DNA from: Clostridia bacterium
GTDB taxonomy: Bacteria > Bacillota > Clostridia > Lachnospirales > Lachnospiraceae
Length of the DNA stretch: 64,000 nucleotides
NCBI GenBank assembly: GCA_910574475.1
Contig: CAJTAT010000003.1
Span: 124,001-188,000, forward strand
Reading direction: 5' to 3'
Shown here one piece after another: positions 35,639 to 44,403 of this stretch (positions are counted from its first letter, which is position 1; each line of letters opens with the position of its first letter). Both the position numbers and the translations under genes were made by a program. Below the pieces are notes generated by a model. It made no database searches. It saw only the letters and a program-made list of their open reading frames with translations, and was not told where the DNA came from.

Positions 35639-36638
35639 AGAGCTTTAGAACCTCATTTTTTGTCTGAACTCCATCAGAAGCATTTGCCTTGCTTAAAGAA
35701 GCTGCAGCCGTACAGGATCCAAGCTTCAGGCCTTCTGACAGAGGCATCCCTGTCTCTGCTGCATAGAGGACGCCTGCACAAAAGGCATCTCCGGCCCCGA
35801 CAGTCCCTTTGATAAAGCCTTTGGGGAGTGTTAGACTTGGAAACTCACAATAGCTCTCTCTTTCATCTATGCCGCAGCCAAGCTCTGGACAGTGAATGAC
35901 CGCCCAGGTGGACACACCAAGGGCCCGCAGTTTAAAAAGCGCCTCTTTCATATGTTCCTGATGCAAACGTCCATTTTCGTCCCGCAATAATACGCCTGTA
36001 ATTTGCTGAGCCTCCAACTCATTAATAATACAGTAATCCGTGTACTTCAAAGCTGGGGGAACCAAACATTCAAATCGTTCCCCAGCTTCGGATACTACAT
36101 CTATGGAAGTTTTCAGCCCATGCTCCCGAGCCAGATGAAGAAGTCTGGCCATACGTGTTCCATATTCTTCATCTGGCTCATCCAGGTAAGGCAGCAGCAA
36201 AATATAGCCCATATGAAAGATGTCTGCATCCATCCTGTCCCATTCTATCTCCTGCCTGCCATACTCAGCGCTGGCGCCGGCATATTGAAAAAAGGTACGC
36301 TCCTTCGTCTCATGGTCGCTCATGACAATCGTAAACGAAGTCTGGCTATCGCGTCTAATCATAGATAAATCCAGATTCGGATATCTCCCCATTTCTTCCA
36401 TGATAAGATCCCCTTCTGCATCGTGACCTACCAGGCCGGAGGCCATGAGGGGAAGCATAGGATCTAGCCTGGCCAGATCCAGCAGAACATTGCAGACAGC
36501 TCCCCCTATGGTCCGTCGGGCTTCCCCTGTGATATGTGTCAATTCATTTTGCCTGGGCCATGTTTCTATGGGATATGTAATATCTACAATCATATTACCT
36601 CCACAGCAAATGCCTCTTTTTTTCCTTTCTTTTTCCAT
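35613..36638 (-). CDS. PfkB/ribokinase-family kinase
   Basis: This protein is about 341 residues from the ATG chosen here; a GTG 12 bp upstream is also possible. Family motifs are GGAVCNVLLDLARL near the N-terminus (substrate side) and the anion-hole motif GTVGAGDAFCAGVLY near residue 265, in which Asp is the catalytic base. The family phosphorylates ribose, fructose-phosphate, nucleosides and similar compounds. It begins just after the M24-like gene and is coupled to the MFS gene. The exact substrate cannot be read from sequence. Confidence 0.9.
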   Translation of the reverse strand: MEKERKKRGICCGGNMIVDITYPIETWPRQNELTHITGEARRTIGGAVCNVLLDLARLDPMLPLMASGLVGHDAEGDLIMEEMGRYPNLDLSMIRRDSQTSFTIVMSDHETKERTFFQYAGASAEYGRQEIEWDRMDADIFHMGYILLLPYLDEPDEEYGTRMARLLHLAREHGLKTSIDVVSEAGERFECLVPPALKYTDYCIINELEAQQITGVLLRDENGRLHQEHMKEALFKLRALGVSTWAVIHCPELGCGIDERESYCEFPSLTLPKGFIKGTVGAGDAFCAGVLYAAETGMPLSEGLKLGSCTAAASLSKANASDGVQTKNEVLKLYEKYGNNR

Positions 36639-36654
36639 ACCAGCTCTCACTTTC

Positions 36655-37842
36655 TCATGAATCTGCGATCCGTTCTATCAGCATCCTGCCATAATCTGAA
36701 AAAGCTTCTGTCCCCTCTGCCGTCACCAAAAAGCCATCTTCAAACCGGATACCCTGCCTGTGCTCATTATCCCCCAAATATACACAGGTGCAAAAAGTCA
36801 TTCCTTCTTCTAAGGGGTAGTCAGAATTCGATTCAATCCATGGATACTCTCCCTCCATCAGCCCGGTACCATGTACAGGGCCATACAGAATATGATGTTC
36901 CTGCCCGAAGGATTTCACTGCCTGGTAATATGCATCATATACCTCTTTTGCATTGACGCCGGCTCTTGCCGTATCAAGAATGGCGCGCTGTCCAGCCAGG
37001 CTGGCCTCTATCAGAGAACGCTGTACGGGATTGGCCCATCCCATCACCACCGCTCTTCCCATAGTAGAAGCATAGCCTTCATAGCGCGCTCCAATCTGAA
37101 TCTGTACCATATCCTGTGGCTGAATAACTTTTCCTCGGCATCTTCCTATAGCCAGATTGGAACCTTCCCCTGTAAGAATCCAGCAGGGATATGCCTCTCC
37201 TTCTGCACCTTCTTGATACATAGTACTCACTGCTATTCCACGAACCTGCTCTTCCGTCATGCCTGGCCGGATTTCTGCTATCACTCTTTTCATGGCACAT
37301 TGGGTGATTCGATAAGCCTCACGCATGCAGGCAATCTCTGCCGGAGACTTTACTGCTCTTAATTTTGACACCAACAGATCCGCCTTGAGAAGCTTTGGGT
37401 TTCCAAGATTCCTTACAGCCTCCTCCAGGGCAAGATACACTACATGGGAGAGAAGGCAAGTTCCCACAATCCCAATCGTTTCTGGGTTTTGTCCACCCAT
37501 TGCCTCCTGAATAGCTTCTGTCATGGTACACAGCTTTGCATCTGGGTATTCTGGCTCTGAAGATTCCCGAAAGGCAAGTATCCGTCGGATCCGGGAAATC
37601 TTCGATACAGATCTTGCAAATGTCTCGCTCTCCGGTCCTATGATCAAGGTAGGTTCGCCTGTAGCAGGAATCAAGACTCCTGCCACCTCAAAATTTGGCC
37701 AATAATTACTGTAGTATCGAATATATTGAGGCTCTGTCTCATTTCCATAGGCAAATAGCAGGTGAATCCTTTCTTTTTGCATGAGTGCCTGTGTCCGGGT
37801 GATCCGTTCCTGAAATTCTTTTTTATCTATAACTGCCTTCAT
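36655..37842 (-). CDS. M24-fold protein lacking metal ligands (copy A)
   Basis: This 395-residue protein has a creatinase/prolidase N-domain (about 1–150) and an M24 pita-bread C-domain (GMTEEQVRGIAVSTMYQEG; GPVHGTGLMEGEY; GIRFEDGFLVT). In metal-dependent M24 peptidases the ligands are two Asp, one His and two Glu. Here the first Asp site reads QIQIGARYEGYAS, with Gln for the ligand. The second Asp is Thr (STMGR), and the GMxxxxEP glutamate is replaced in GMTFCTCVYLGD. The histidine and last Glu remain. It is therefore unlikely to be a metal peptidase; a creatinase-like metal-free hydrolase is possible. AGGAGAGGAG supports the start. Confidence 0.82.
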   Translation of the reverse strand: MKAVIDKKEFQERITRTQALMQKERIHLLFAYGNETEPQYIRYYSNYWPNFEVAGVLIPATGEPTLIIGPESETFARSVSKISRIRRILAFRESSEPEYPDAKLCTMTEAIQEAMGGQNPETIGIVGTCLLSHVVYLALEEAVRNLGNPKLLKADLLVSKLRAVKSPAEIACMREAYRITQCAMKRVIAEIRPGMTEEQVRGIAVSTMYQEGAEGEAYPCWILTGEGSNLAIGRCRGKVIQPQDMVQIQIGARYEGYASTMGRAVVMGWANPVQRSLIEASLAGQRAILDTARAGVNAKEVYDAYYQAVKSFGQEHHILYGPVHGTGLMEGEYPWIESNSDYPLEEGMTFCTCVYLGDNEHRQGIRFEDGFLVTAEGTEAFSDYGRMLIERIADS

Positions 37843-37862
37843 AGAGCTCCTCTCCTTTTTTG

Positions 37863-38255
37863 TTATTTAAACTGTTCGTACTGTGCCTCCCACCGGATTT
37901 TTTTGCGATATCTCTGAGGCGTAGAATCTGTGACTTTTTTAAACACTTTAATAAAATAGTTGGGATCCTTATATCCTACCGCCTCACTGATCTCCCCTAC
38001 GCTCTGCTCTGTATCTTCCAGCAATTCTTTGGCCCTCTGAATTCTCAGTCCAGTGAGATATTCCGTAAAGTTCATACCTGTAGCTTCTTTCAGAAGCTTA
38101 CCCAGATATCCCGGCGACAGATACAAATTCTCAGCCACTTGGTTCAAGGTAAGTTCTTTCCTGTAATTTTGTTTCATATAATTCAGAATTTGCGACACAA
38201 TGGGCGTATAGTTTACTCCCTTTTTTTCTGATGCGTCACAAGTGTTTGTTATCAC
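37863..38255 (-). pseudogene. Response-regulator remnant: AraC-type DNA-binding domain only
   Basis: The frame (130 residues from a GTG) holds a complete AraC HTH domain: LTLNQVAENLYLSPGYLGKLLKEATG and VGEISEAVGYKDPNYFIKVFKK. Only a short linker precedes it; the receiver domain and most of the linker expected for this YesN-type regulator are absent. The GTG overlaps the stop of the preceding truncated kinase gene. It could still make a DNA-binding protein, but the arrangement looks like the right-hand end of a deletion that also removed the kinase catalytic part. Confidence 0.72.
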
Positions 38256-38869
38256 TCTTCAAAACAAGTCACCATACTCACCAGCATCAGAGCCAAGATC
38301 CCGATTACCATAGGGGCGGCAATGCCAAGAATGGTCAGTTGATGGGAAATCGCATTTCGCAATGCAGCACTGTCATTATAAAAATGCATCATTAGTTCCT
38401 GGGCATCTTTCTCAATATAAGCTTTAATTTCCAAAGCCCTTGCATAATCCCCACTAAAAGCTCCTGTCTCATTCATTTCCAGGTAATGGATGGCGGACTG
38501 CATTTTCTCCCCATAGGAAAAAACCAGATTTTGGATATCCTGAAACTGGTAGTAAGCATCATAGTCTGTATAATACATTTTCATATTCCGAACTTGATCT
38601 GTCAACTCCTTGTAGGAATCTTCAAATTCTTTCTCTTTTTGGGAGAGATCCATCTGGAGAAGGTTACCGGAAGTCTGGCTTACCTCTTCCAAAAGCTCTA
38701 AAAGTACTGTCAGCTCCTGATTTACCTCATTTATCTTTTTAAAGTCCCCCATAGGCGCAGCGATGCCAGTAAATAGGAGTATGAGCAACGCCGAGGAGCT
38801 TAAAAATGCTACAATTGCAATAAACCAAAGCCTTTCTTTTAAGGAGTAGGTAGTAATCAAATGTGCCAT
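38252..38869 (-). pseudogene. Sensor histidine kinase remnant: sensor and membrane helices only
   Basis: This 205-residue frame has membrane helix 1 (about 14–38), a helical extracytoplasmic sensor domain (about 39–170) and membrane helix 2 (about 172–196). It then ends in VTCFEE and a stop. A HAMP linker, phospho-acceptor histidine domain and ATPase domain should follow. It is preceded by AGAGGTAAGACG as ribosome binding site. Together with the next frame it marks a deletion joining kinase and response regulator genes. In the intact state it would sense the ligand carried by the adjacent binding proteins (inference). Confidence 0.72.
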
Positions 38870-38874
38870 TCGTC

Positions 38875-39852
38875 TTACCTCTCTGGATAGTAGTCCGCAA
38901 GATTTTCCCCGGTAATCACATAGATTTCTGAGTCAACCTTGACTGGAATCTTCTCACCTGATTTATATTTATACAGATAAGCAATCGCCATTTGCCCCAC
39001 ATAGGTGGTATCTTCTACAAGTGTGGCATCTAAATATCCATCCTTGAGAGCCTCCAAAACCTCCGGGGAATCTCCCATTCCCACCACTTTCAGATGGGAA
39101 TCTTCATGATTTTTCTGGTACTGTACCAGGGCCATGGTAGTCGTCTCATTCAGGCAAAAGGCAGAATCATAGCCAATTCCAGAGGAGAAGGCCTCTTTGT
39201 AGGCATTGTATGCATTTTCAAAATAAGTCTTGTCCAAATACACCTTATTAAAAAACATTCCGCTTTTTTGCTCAATGTAGTCGGAGTACCCCAATACTTT
39301 CTGTCTGGATTCCAGATCATTTTCCGATGCAGGGGGGAGAACAATCACGGTGCGGGCCAGGCCGTGTGTATAAGTTTCCAGAATACGGGCTGCCTTCTCC
39401 CCACATTCATAATAATTGATGCCAATATATGCTTTTCGTTGGCTGCCATTGATATCATTGCCAATGGTAATGACAGGGATTTTTTCTCCGGCAGCCCGAT
39501 CAATCAACAATCCAATTTCTCTTGTAGATGGAATATTTGTGATAATTCCATCTACATGAGCCTCAATAGCCTCCTCAAAACTTTCTATGTGACGATTCAT
39601 CTCTGAGAGGCGAAAGGTGCGAAAGGTAATCCATACATCATATTCCTCCATAGCAGCTTCCACTCCGCGCCTTAAGTCTTTTGCAGAGGAATCATTCTCC
39701 CCGGAGAACAGACACACAAACCGATATTCTTTTGGTTCCATCGTATCTGTAAGTACATAGCTGTCAGAACTGCCAAGCTCATTCAGCAACAGAAACACAC
39801 CAGCTATCAAAACGAGCAGAAGACTCATCCACGTTACTGCCTTTGCTTTCAC
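38875..39852 (-). CDS. Membrane-anchored periplasmic-binding-like protein (sensor partner)
   Basis: I prefer the GTG at 39852 (325 residues), with GAGGTGAGG upstream, over a TTG 15 bp earlier. One N-terminal helix (about 7–24) has no lipobox cysteine. The rest is a type I sugar-binding fold: GIITNIPSTREIGLLIDRA, VITIGNDINGS, GYDSAFCLNETTTMAL, GYLDATLVEDTTYVGQ. Such anchored binding proteins next to a YesM/YesN pair usually deliver ligand information to the kinase. Here the kinase is truncated. Confidence 0.8.
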   Translation of the reverse strand: MKAKAVTWMSLLLVLIAGVFLLLNELGSSDSYVLTDTMEPKEYRFVCLFSGENDSSAKDLRRGVEAAMEEYDVWITFRTFRLSEMNRHIESFEEAIEAHVDGIITNIPSTREIGLLIDRAAGEKIPVITIGNDINGSQRKAYIGINYYECGEKAARILETYTHGLARTVIVLPPASENDLESRQKVLGYSDYIEQKSGMFFNKVYLDKTYFENAYNAYKEAFSSGIGYDSAFCLNETTTMALVQYQKNHEDSHLKVVGMGDSPEVLEALKDGYLDATLVEDTTYVGQMAIAYLYKYKSGEKIPVKVDSEIYVITGENLADYYPER

Positions 39853-39872
39853 ACCCTCACCTCGCAATCCTG

Positions 39873-40919
39873 TCAGAAGTCAAAGCTGTCTACATTTTCT
39901 ACTGTGATATCCAAAGGCTCTGCTAAAATAATTTCATTATTCTGCATACGAATTGTACCATAACCTTCAAGCTCAGTTCCATCCTGAATCTCAACTCCGT
40001 CCACAATAGCATTTGCCACCCGGACAGTCAAATCTCCAAACTTGGGAACATCCCAAAGAATAGCCTGATACATAGAACCATCTTTGAGGTAGTCATTGCT
40101 CATCCCCGGCTCACAGGCGCCAGCCACTACGATGTCTTCTGTTTTTCCCGCATCGCGCACTGCCTGAGCTGCTGCCGGCGGCGCTGGAGAAGTGACCCCT
40201 AAGATTCCTTTCAAATCTGGGTAAGCGCTGATAAGATTCTGTGCTATGGTGTAGGCCTTATCCTGATCGTCATCACAGGGCTCTACGGTTACACATTCCA
40301 TATCTGGGTACTGTTCTTCTGTCTGAGCTTTTGCAGCCTCTACCCAAGCTGCACAGTCTGCTGCCGTCAGGGCGCTGGTAATAATCGCATATTTTCCCTG
40401 GCCCCCCATTCCTTCTGCCAGAACATCCAGCATATGTCTTCCAAACTGCTCATACTCAATACTGTTTACGAAGGCATCCCGTGCGGAGATATCCACATCA
40501 CAGCCCCAGGTAATTACCTTAATTCCTTCCTCTCTTGCCTCTTTTAAAATAGGGAGAATGGACTCAGAATCCGTAGGCTGGATACAGATGGCATCTACCT
40601 TCTGTAAAATCAAATCGCTTACGATGTTTGTCTGTGACACGGCGTCTACAGAAGTCGGCCCTACGTATAAAACATCAACCCCCATCTCCTTTCCGGCCTC
40701 CTGGGCCCCCTCATTAGCCACCTCAAAATAAGTAATTCCAACCTGCTGAGGAACAAAGGCAATGACCCTTTTATCATCGTCTGTTGACCCATTTTCTGAA
40801 CTTTCCGGTACTGAAGCCGGACTCTCAGACTCCTGGCTGGAAGAACCAGAAGACTGGCATCCATTTAATGTTCCCAAAATAAGTATTGCTGCAAGTGCTG
40901 ATGCAAAAAATCTCTTCAT
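39873..40919 (-). CDS. Sugar-type ABC substrate-binding lipoprotein (LsrB/RhaS-like)
   Basis: This 348-residue protein has a lipoprotein signal ending LGTLNGC (Cys21), a Ser/Glu-rich linker, then a type I binding fold: GITYFEVANEGAQEAGKEMG, VDAICIQPTDSESILPIL, ITWGCDVDISARDAFVN. These resemble LsrB and RhaS proteins (AI-2 and rhamnose). It is the extracellular receptor of the transporter encoded upstream. The ligand is not identified from sequence. Confidence 0.88.
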   Translation of the reverse strand: MKRFFASALAAILILGTLNGCQSSGSSSQESESPASVPESSENGSTDDDKRVIAFVPQQVGITYFEVANEGAQEAGKEMGVDVLYVGPTSVDAVSQTNIVSDLILQKVDAICIQPTDSESILPILKEAREEGIKVITWGCDVDISARDAFVNSIEYEQFGRHMLDVLAEGMGGQGKYAIITSALTAADCAAWVEAAKAQTEEQYPDMECVTVEPCDDDQDKAYTIAQNLISAYPDLKGILGVTSPAPPAAAQAVRDAGKTEDIVVAGACEPGMSNDYLKDGSMYQAILWDVPKFGDLTVRVANAIVDGVEIQDGTELEGYGTIRMQNNEIILAEPLDITVENVDSFDF

Positions 40920-40948
40920 ATTTTTCTCCTTTTCTACGATAGCATGTT

Positions 40949-41893
40949 TTAATTTGCTGTTTTTGTTCTGGAAAATGTAGGTAATAGGTTAGAATTGATG
41001 ATAACTACAGTCACCAGAGTCACACCGATAATTAACTGCTGGATGAAAGAGGAAACTCCCACATGATTCAATCCATTGGAAAGCATAGAGAGAATTGTAA
41101 CCCCCAAAAAGGTTCCCACAGGAGATCCTTCTCCCCCTGAAATGCTGGTTCCCCCCAATACAGCTGCTGCAATACAGTTGGTCTGGTAAGAGCTTCCCAA
41201 ATCCAATCTGGCAGATGCCACTCTGGAAGACATGACCACTCCAGCTACTCCAGCCAGAAGGCCACTGATGATATACGCAGACATAACCACTTTCGTCACT
41301 GCAGTTCCAGAGTACTGTGCCGCCTTGGGGTTATTACCCACTGCATAAATTTTAAGCCCCCATGGAGTAAAGCGAAGTAATACAAACATTAGAACTACAA
41401 TGGCTGTAAAAAGCCATGTCTGAGCCGGGATTCCCAAAACCTCCCCCTGTCCCAGAAAGTAATAAGCTTCTGGAAAGCCCGACAAGGCATTTCCTTCACA
41501 GATCACATAAGAAATGCCTGTAAACAGCATAGACATGGCCAATGTGAGCAACATCGGTGGCACGCCAAGCTTTGCTACAAAAAGTCCCGTAAAGCTTCCC
41601 ATTAAGAGAGCTGCACATAAGCCTGTAAGAATTGCTGCCGGCATAGGCAGGCCTGCTTTCATCACTGAGATTATGACAATGGATGTCAGTCCACAGACAG
41701 AGCTAACGGTCAAATCAATCCCTGACACCAGGATTGTCAGCATCATTCCCATTGACATGATCCCAAATTCCGCCATATGCTCTGTGATGGACAAGAGATT
41801 TCCCAGGGACAGAAAGTATTTGCTTGCAATGGAAAAATAGATCCCTAATCCTGCCAGAAGAGCCACCAGCAAAATTGTATTTGACTTTTTCAT
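40949..41893 (-). CDS. Sugar ABC transporter permease (RbsC/LsrD-like)
   Basis: This 314-residue protein has about eight to ten helices. The permease EAA-like region is AVLGGTSISGGEGSPVGTFLG. It is paired with a second permease that overlaps its start by four bases. Two different permeases plus one double ATPase is the arrangement of Lsr- and Rha-type transporters. Confidence 0.9.
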   Translation of the reverse strand: MKKSNTILLVALLAGLGIYFSIASKYFLSLGNLLSITEHMAEFGIMSMGMMLTILVSGIDLTVSSVCGLTSIVIISVMKAGLPMPAAILTGLCAALLMGSFTGLFVAKLGVPPMLLTLAMSMLFTGISYVICEGNALSGFPEAYYFLGQGEVLGIPAQTWLFTAIVVLMFVLLRFTPWGLKIYAVGNNPKAAQYSGTAVTKVVMSAYIISGLLAGVAGVVMSSRVASARLDLGSSYQTNCIAAAVLGGTSISGGEGSPVGTFLGVTILSMLSNGLNHVGVSSFIQQLIIGVTLVTVVIINSNLLPTFSRTKTAN

Positions 41894-42888
41894 AATGTTT
41901 TCACCTCCAATCCTTCCAGCTCTTCGTCTACATCAATGGGCATCTGCTTCTTCTTTAAATACAGCTCCTGAATCACATTCATAGTGATAGTAATGATCAA
42001 AATAGCCCCCAGAGCAAATTTTTGCCAATAAGTAGGTACATACAGTAAAATCAAAACATTATCAATCAATGTCATCATGATTACGCCCAACACTGTTCCA
42101 ATTGCTGTTCCGCTGCCTCCCAAAATACTCGTTCCACCCATAACAACCGCAGCCACGATTGTCATTTCCAGGTTCACAGAGCCATTGGGCTGCACATTTC
42201 CCACACGGGCCGCATTGACCAGGCCGGCAATTCCACACATGACTCCCGCATATACATACACCCCAAAAAGGGTCTTTTTTTTGTGAATTCCCACGCGAAA
42301 GGCTGCCTCTTCATTTCCTCCCACCGCATATATGGAACGCCCAAACTTTGTATATTTTAAGATGCCTGTTGTAAGAAGTACCACCAGGGTGACAAGGTAC
42401 ACAGACACAGGAAGCCCTAAAAATCTGTCTCTAGTAAGGCCTGTCAGCCATGAGGGCAATGACATAATCCATTTTCCACTGGTGGCATACAACAATCCTC
42501 CCCTGTATATATTGAGGGTACCCAGTGTGGCGATAATAGGAGGAACATTCAAAATCGCAATCAGGCTTCCGTTGATCATACCCAGAAGCATCCCCGCCGC
42601 CAATGCTGCCAGGAACACGAGAAGCAAATTTCCCGAGGACGACTTTGCAATGGTTCCCACCACAAAGGAGCAGACCACCATCTCCGCCCCTACGGCAATT
42701 TCAATCCCTCCAGTGATAATCACCATGGTCATTCCACAGCCTAATATGATATTGGGAATACTGTTGTTCAAAATATTCGAGAGATTATTTCCTGTCAAAA
42801 ATGCCGGAGAAAGGATGGATACCAGGATTCCAAAGACAAGAATCATGATAAATAAGGTAAACTCTCTGGATTTTACAAAGTGCTTCAT
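41890..42888 (-). CDS. Sugar ABC transporter permease (RbsC/LsrC-like)
   Basis: This 332-residue protein has about eight to ten helices. The conserved loop is AVVMGGTSILGGSGTAIGTVLG, equivalent to the loop in the partner permease. Both flanks overlap neighbouring genes by four bases, so it is strongly coupled. Its C-terminus carries an acidic tail (DVDEELEGLEVKTL). Confidence 0.9.
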   Translation of the reverse strand: MKHFVKSREFTLFIMILVFGILVSILSPAFLTGNNLSNILNNSIPNIILGCGMTMVIITGGIEIAVGAEMVVCSFVVGTIAKSSSGNLLLVFLAALAAGMLLGMINGSLIAILNVPPIIATLGTLNIYRGGLLYATSGKWIMSLPSWLTGLTRDRFLGLPVSVYLVTLVVLLTTGILKYTKFGRSIYAVGGNEEAAFRVGIHKKKTLFGVYVYAGVMCGIAGLVNAARVGNVQPNGSVNLEMTIVAAVVMGGTSILGGSGTAIGTVLGVIMMTLIDNVLILLYVPTYWQKFALGAILIITITMNVIQELYLKKKQMPIDVDEELEGLEVKTL

Positions 42889-44402
42889 TTTATTTCCTCC
42901 CTTTTCCCCTGAGGCAATGCGTATTCCATGATTTTTTCCTGGGTGGCACTGTTTGCATGAAGTTCTGCCACCAGGCGTCCTTTGCGCATAACCAGAATCC
43001 GATCCGTCAAAGTGAGTACCTCCTGAAGCTCTGAAGAAACTACAATAATTGCCATCCCTTCTGCAGCCAGTCTTCGCAGCAGCTTGTGGATCTCTATCTT
43101 TGAGCCAATATCTACTCCGTAAGTAGGTTCATCTACCAGTAAAAGCTTAGGGTTGGAGGACAGCCATTTGCCGATGACAATCTTTTGCTGGTTGCCTCCA
43201 CTAAACTCCCGAACCTTCCGCTCTGGAACTCTGGGGCGGACATCCATCTGTTCCATCATGTCCCCTGTCATACTCATCAGTTTCTTTCTGTTCAAAAACC
43301 CCAATTTACTTCGAAAGCGCTCATAATTGACCAGGTTTACATTGTCATGGACATCAAACTCCATGACAAGACTCTCCGTCTGTCTGTCTTCCGGCACAAA
43401 GGAAATCCCATGGCGTTTCGCATCCTGAGTTCCTTTTAGCTGAACCAGATTCCCATCCAACCAAATTTTCCCCTCATCTGGCGGCAACAATCCAAACAGG
43501 CTTTTCATCACCTCTGTCCGCCCTGCGCCTACCAGGCCTGTGATGCCCAGAATTTCTCCCTCTTTTACGGAAAAGGAAATATCCTTGAAATGTCCCTTTT
43601 TGCTGATATGCGACACTTCAGCTACTACACGTTCTGTGGCATTGCTGGTTTCGTTCAGCTTGATGTATTCAATATTGCGTCCCACCATCATGTGAATAAT
43701 TTCCTGCTCCGTCACCTCTGAAACAGGCTTTGAGCCTACAAAAGTACCATCCCGCAGCACCGTCATCCTGTCTGAAATGGCCATTACTTCATCCAGTTTA
43801 TGGCTGATAAAGAGCACTGAGATTCCATCTTTTTTCAGCTTTCGTATAATTTCAAAAAGAACTTCCACCTCACTGCGGGAAAGAGAGGCCGTAGGTTCGT
43901 CCATTACAATCAGCCTGGCCTCAAAAGCAATCGCTCTGGCAATGGCCACCAATTGCTGTCTGGCAATGCTCAGATTTCCCAGTTTCTCATAAATGGGAAT
44001 CTCCACATTCAGGCGCTTTAGAGTCTCTTTTGCCATCTGATCGTATTCTTTCCACTGTATCCAGCCTTTGCGGGAGATGTCCTTTCCAATACATAGGTTT
44101 TCTGCCACAGTTAAATTGGGAAACAGGCAGAGATCCTGGTAAATGACACTGACGCCTTTTTGGATGCTTTCATTAATATCATTGAATTTCACTGGTTCGC
44201 CACATATTTCCATTCTTCCGCCTTCATCCGGCTTATACACACCTGACATAACTTTGATTAAGGTAGATTTTCCCGCCCCATTTTCCCCCAACAGGGCATG
44301 GACCTCCCCAGGACGGATATGAAGCTGCACCTGATCAAGCGCTTTGACTCCGGGAAAGGTTTTGCTGATATTCTCAAGGCTTAAAAAATAATCCTGAGCC
44401 AC
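42885..44402 (-). CDS. Sugar ABC transporter ATP-binding protein (RbsA-like, two domains)
   Basis: This 505-residue protein contains two ATPase domains. The first has Walker A LLGENGAGKSTLIK, signature LSIARQQLVAIARAIAFEA and VMDEPTASLS; the second has GLVGAGRTEVMKS and FSGGNQQKIVIGKWL with LLVDEPTYGVDIGSK. The degenerate second Walker A is typical of RbsA/XylG/MglA. It powers the two permeases encoded downstream. It starts right after the M24-like gene. Confidence 0.94.
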   Translation of the reverse strand: MAQDYFLSLENISKTFPGVKALDQVQLHIRPGEVHALLGENGAGKSTLIKVMSGVYKPDEGGRMEICGEPVKFNDINESIQKGVSVIYQDLCLFPNLTVAENLCIGKDISRKGWIQWKEYDQMAKETLKRLNVEIPIYEKLGNLSIARQQLVAIARAIAFEARLIVMDEPTASLSRSEVEVLFEIIRKLKKDGISVLFISHKLDEVMAISDRMTVLRDGTFVGSKPVSEVTEQEIIHMMVGRNIEYIKLNETSNATERVVAEVSHISKKGHFKDISFSVKEGEILGITGLVGAGRTEVMKSLFGLLPPDEGKIWLDGNLVQLKGTQDAKRHGISFVPEDRQTESLVMEFDVHDNVNLVNYERFRSKLGFLNRKKLMSMTGDMMEQMDVRPRVPERKVREFSGGNQQKIVIGKWLSSNPKLLLVDEPTYGVDIGSKIEIHKLLRRLAAEGMAIIVVSSELQEVLTLTDRILVMRKGRLVAELHANSATQEKIMEYALPQGKREEIK

Positions 44403-44403
44403 A

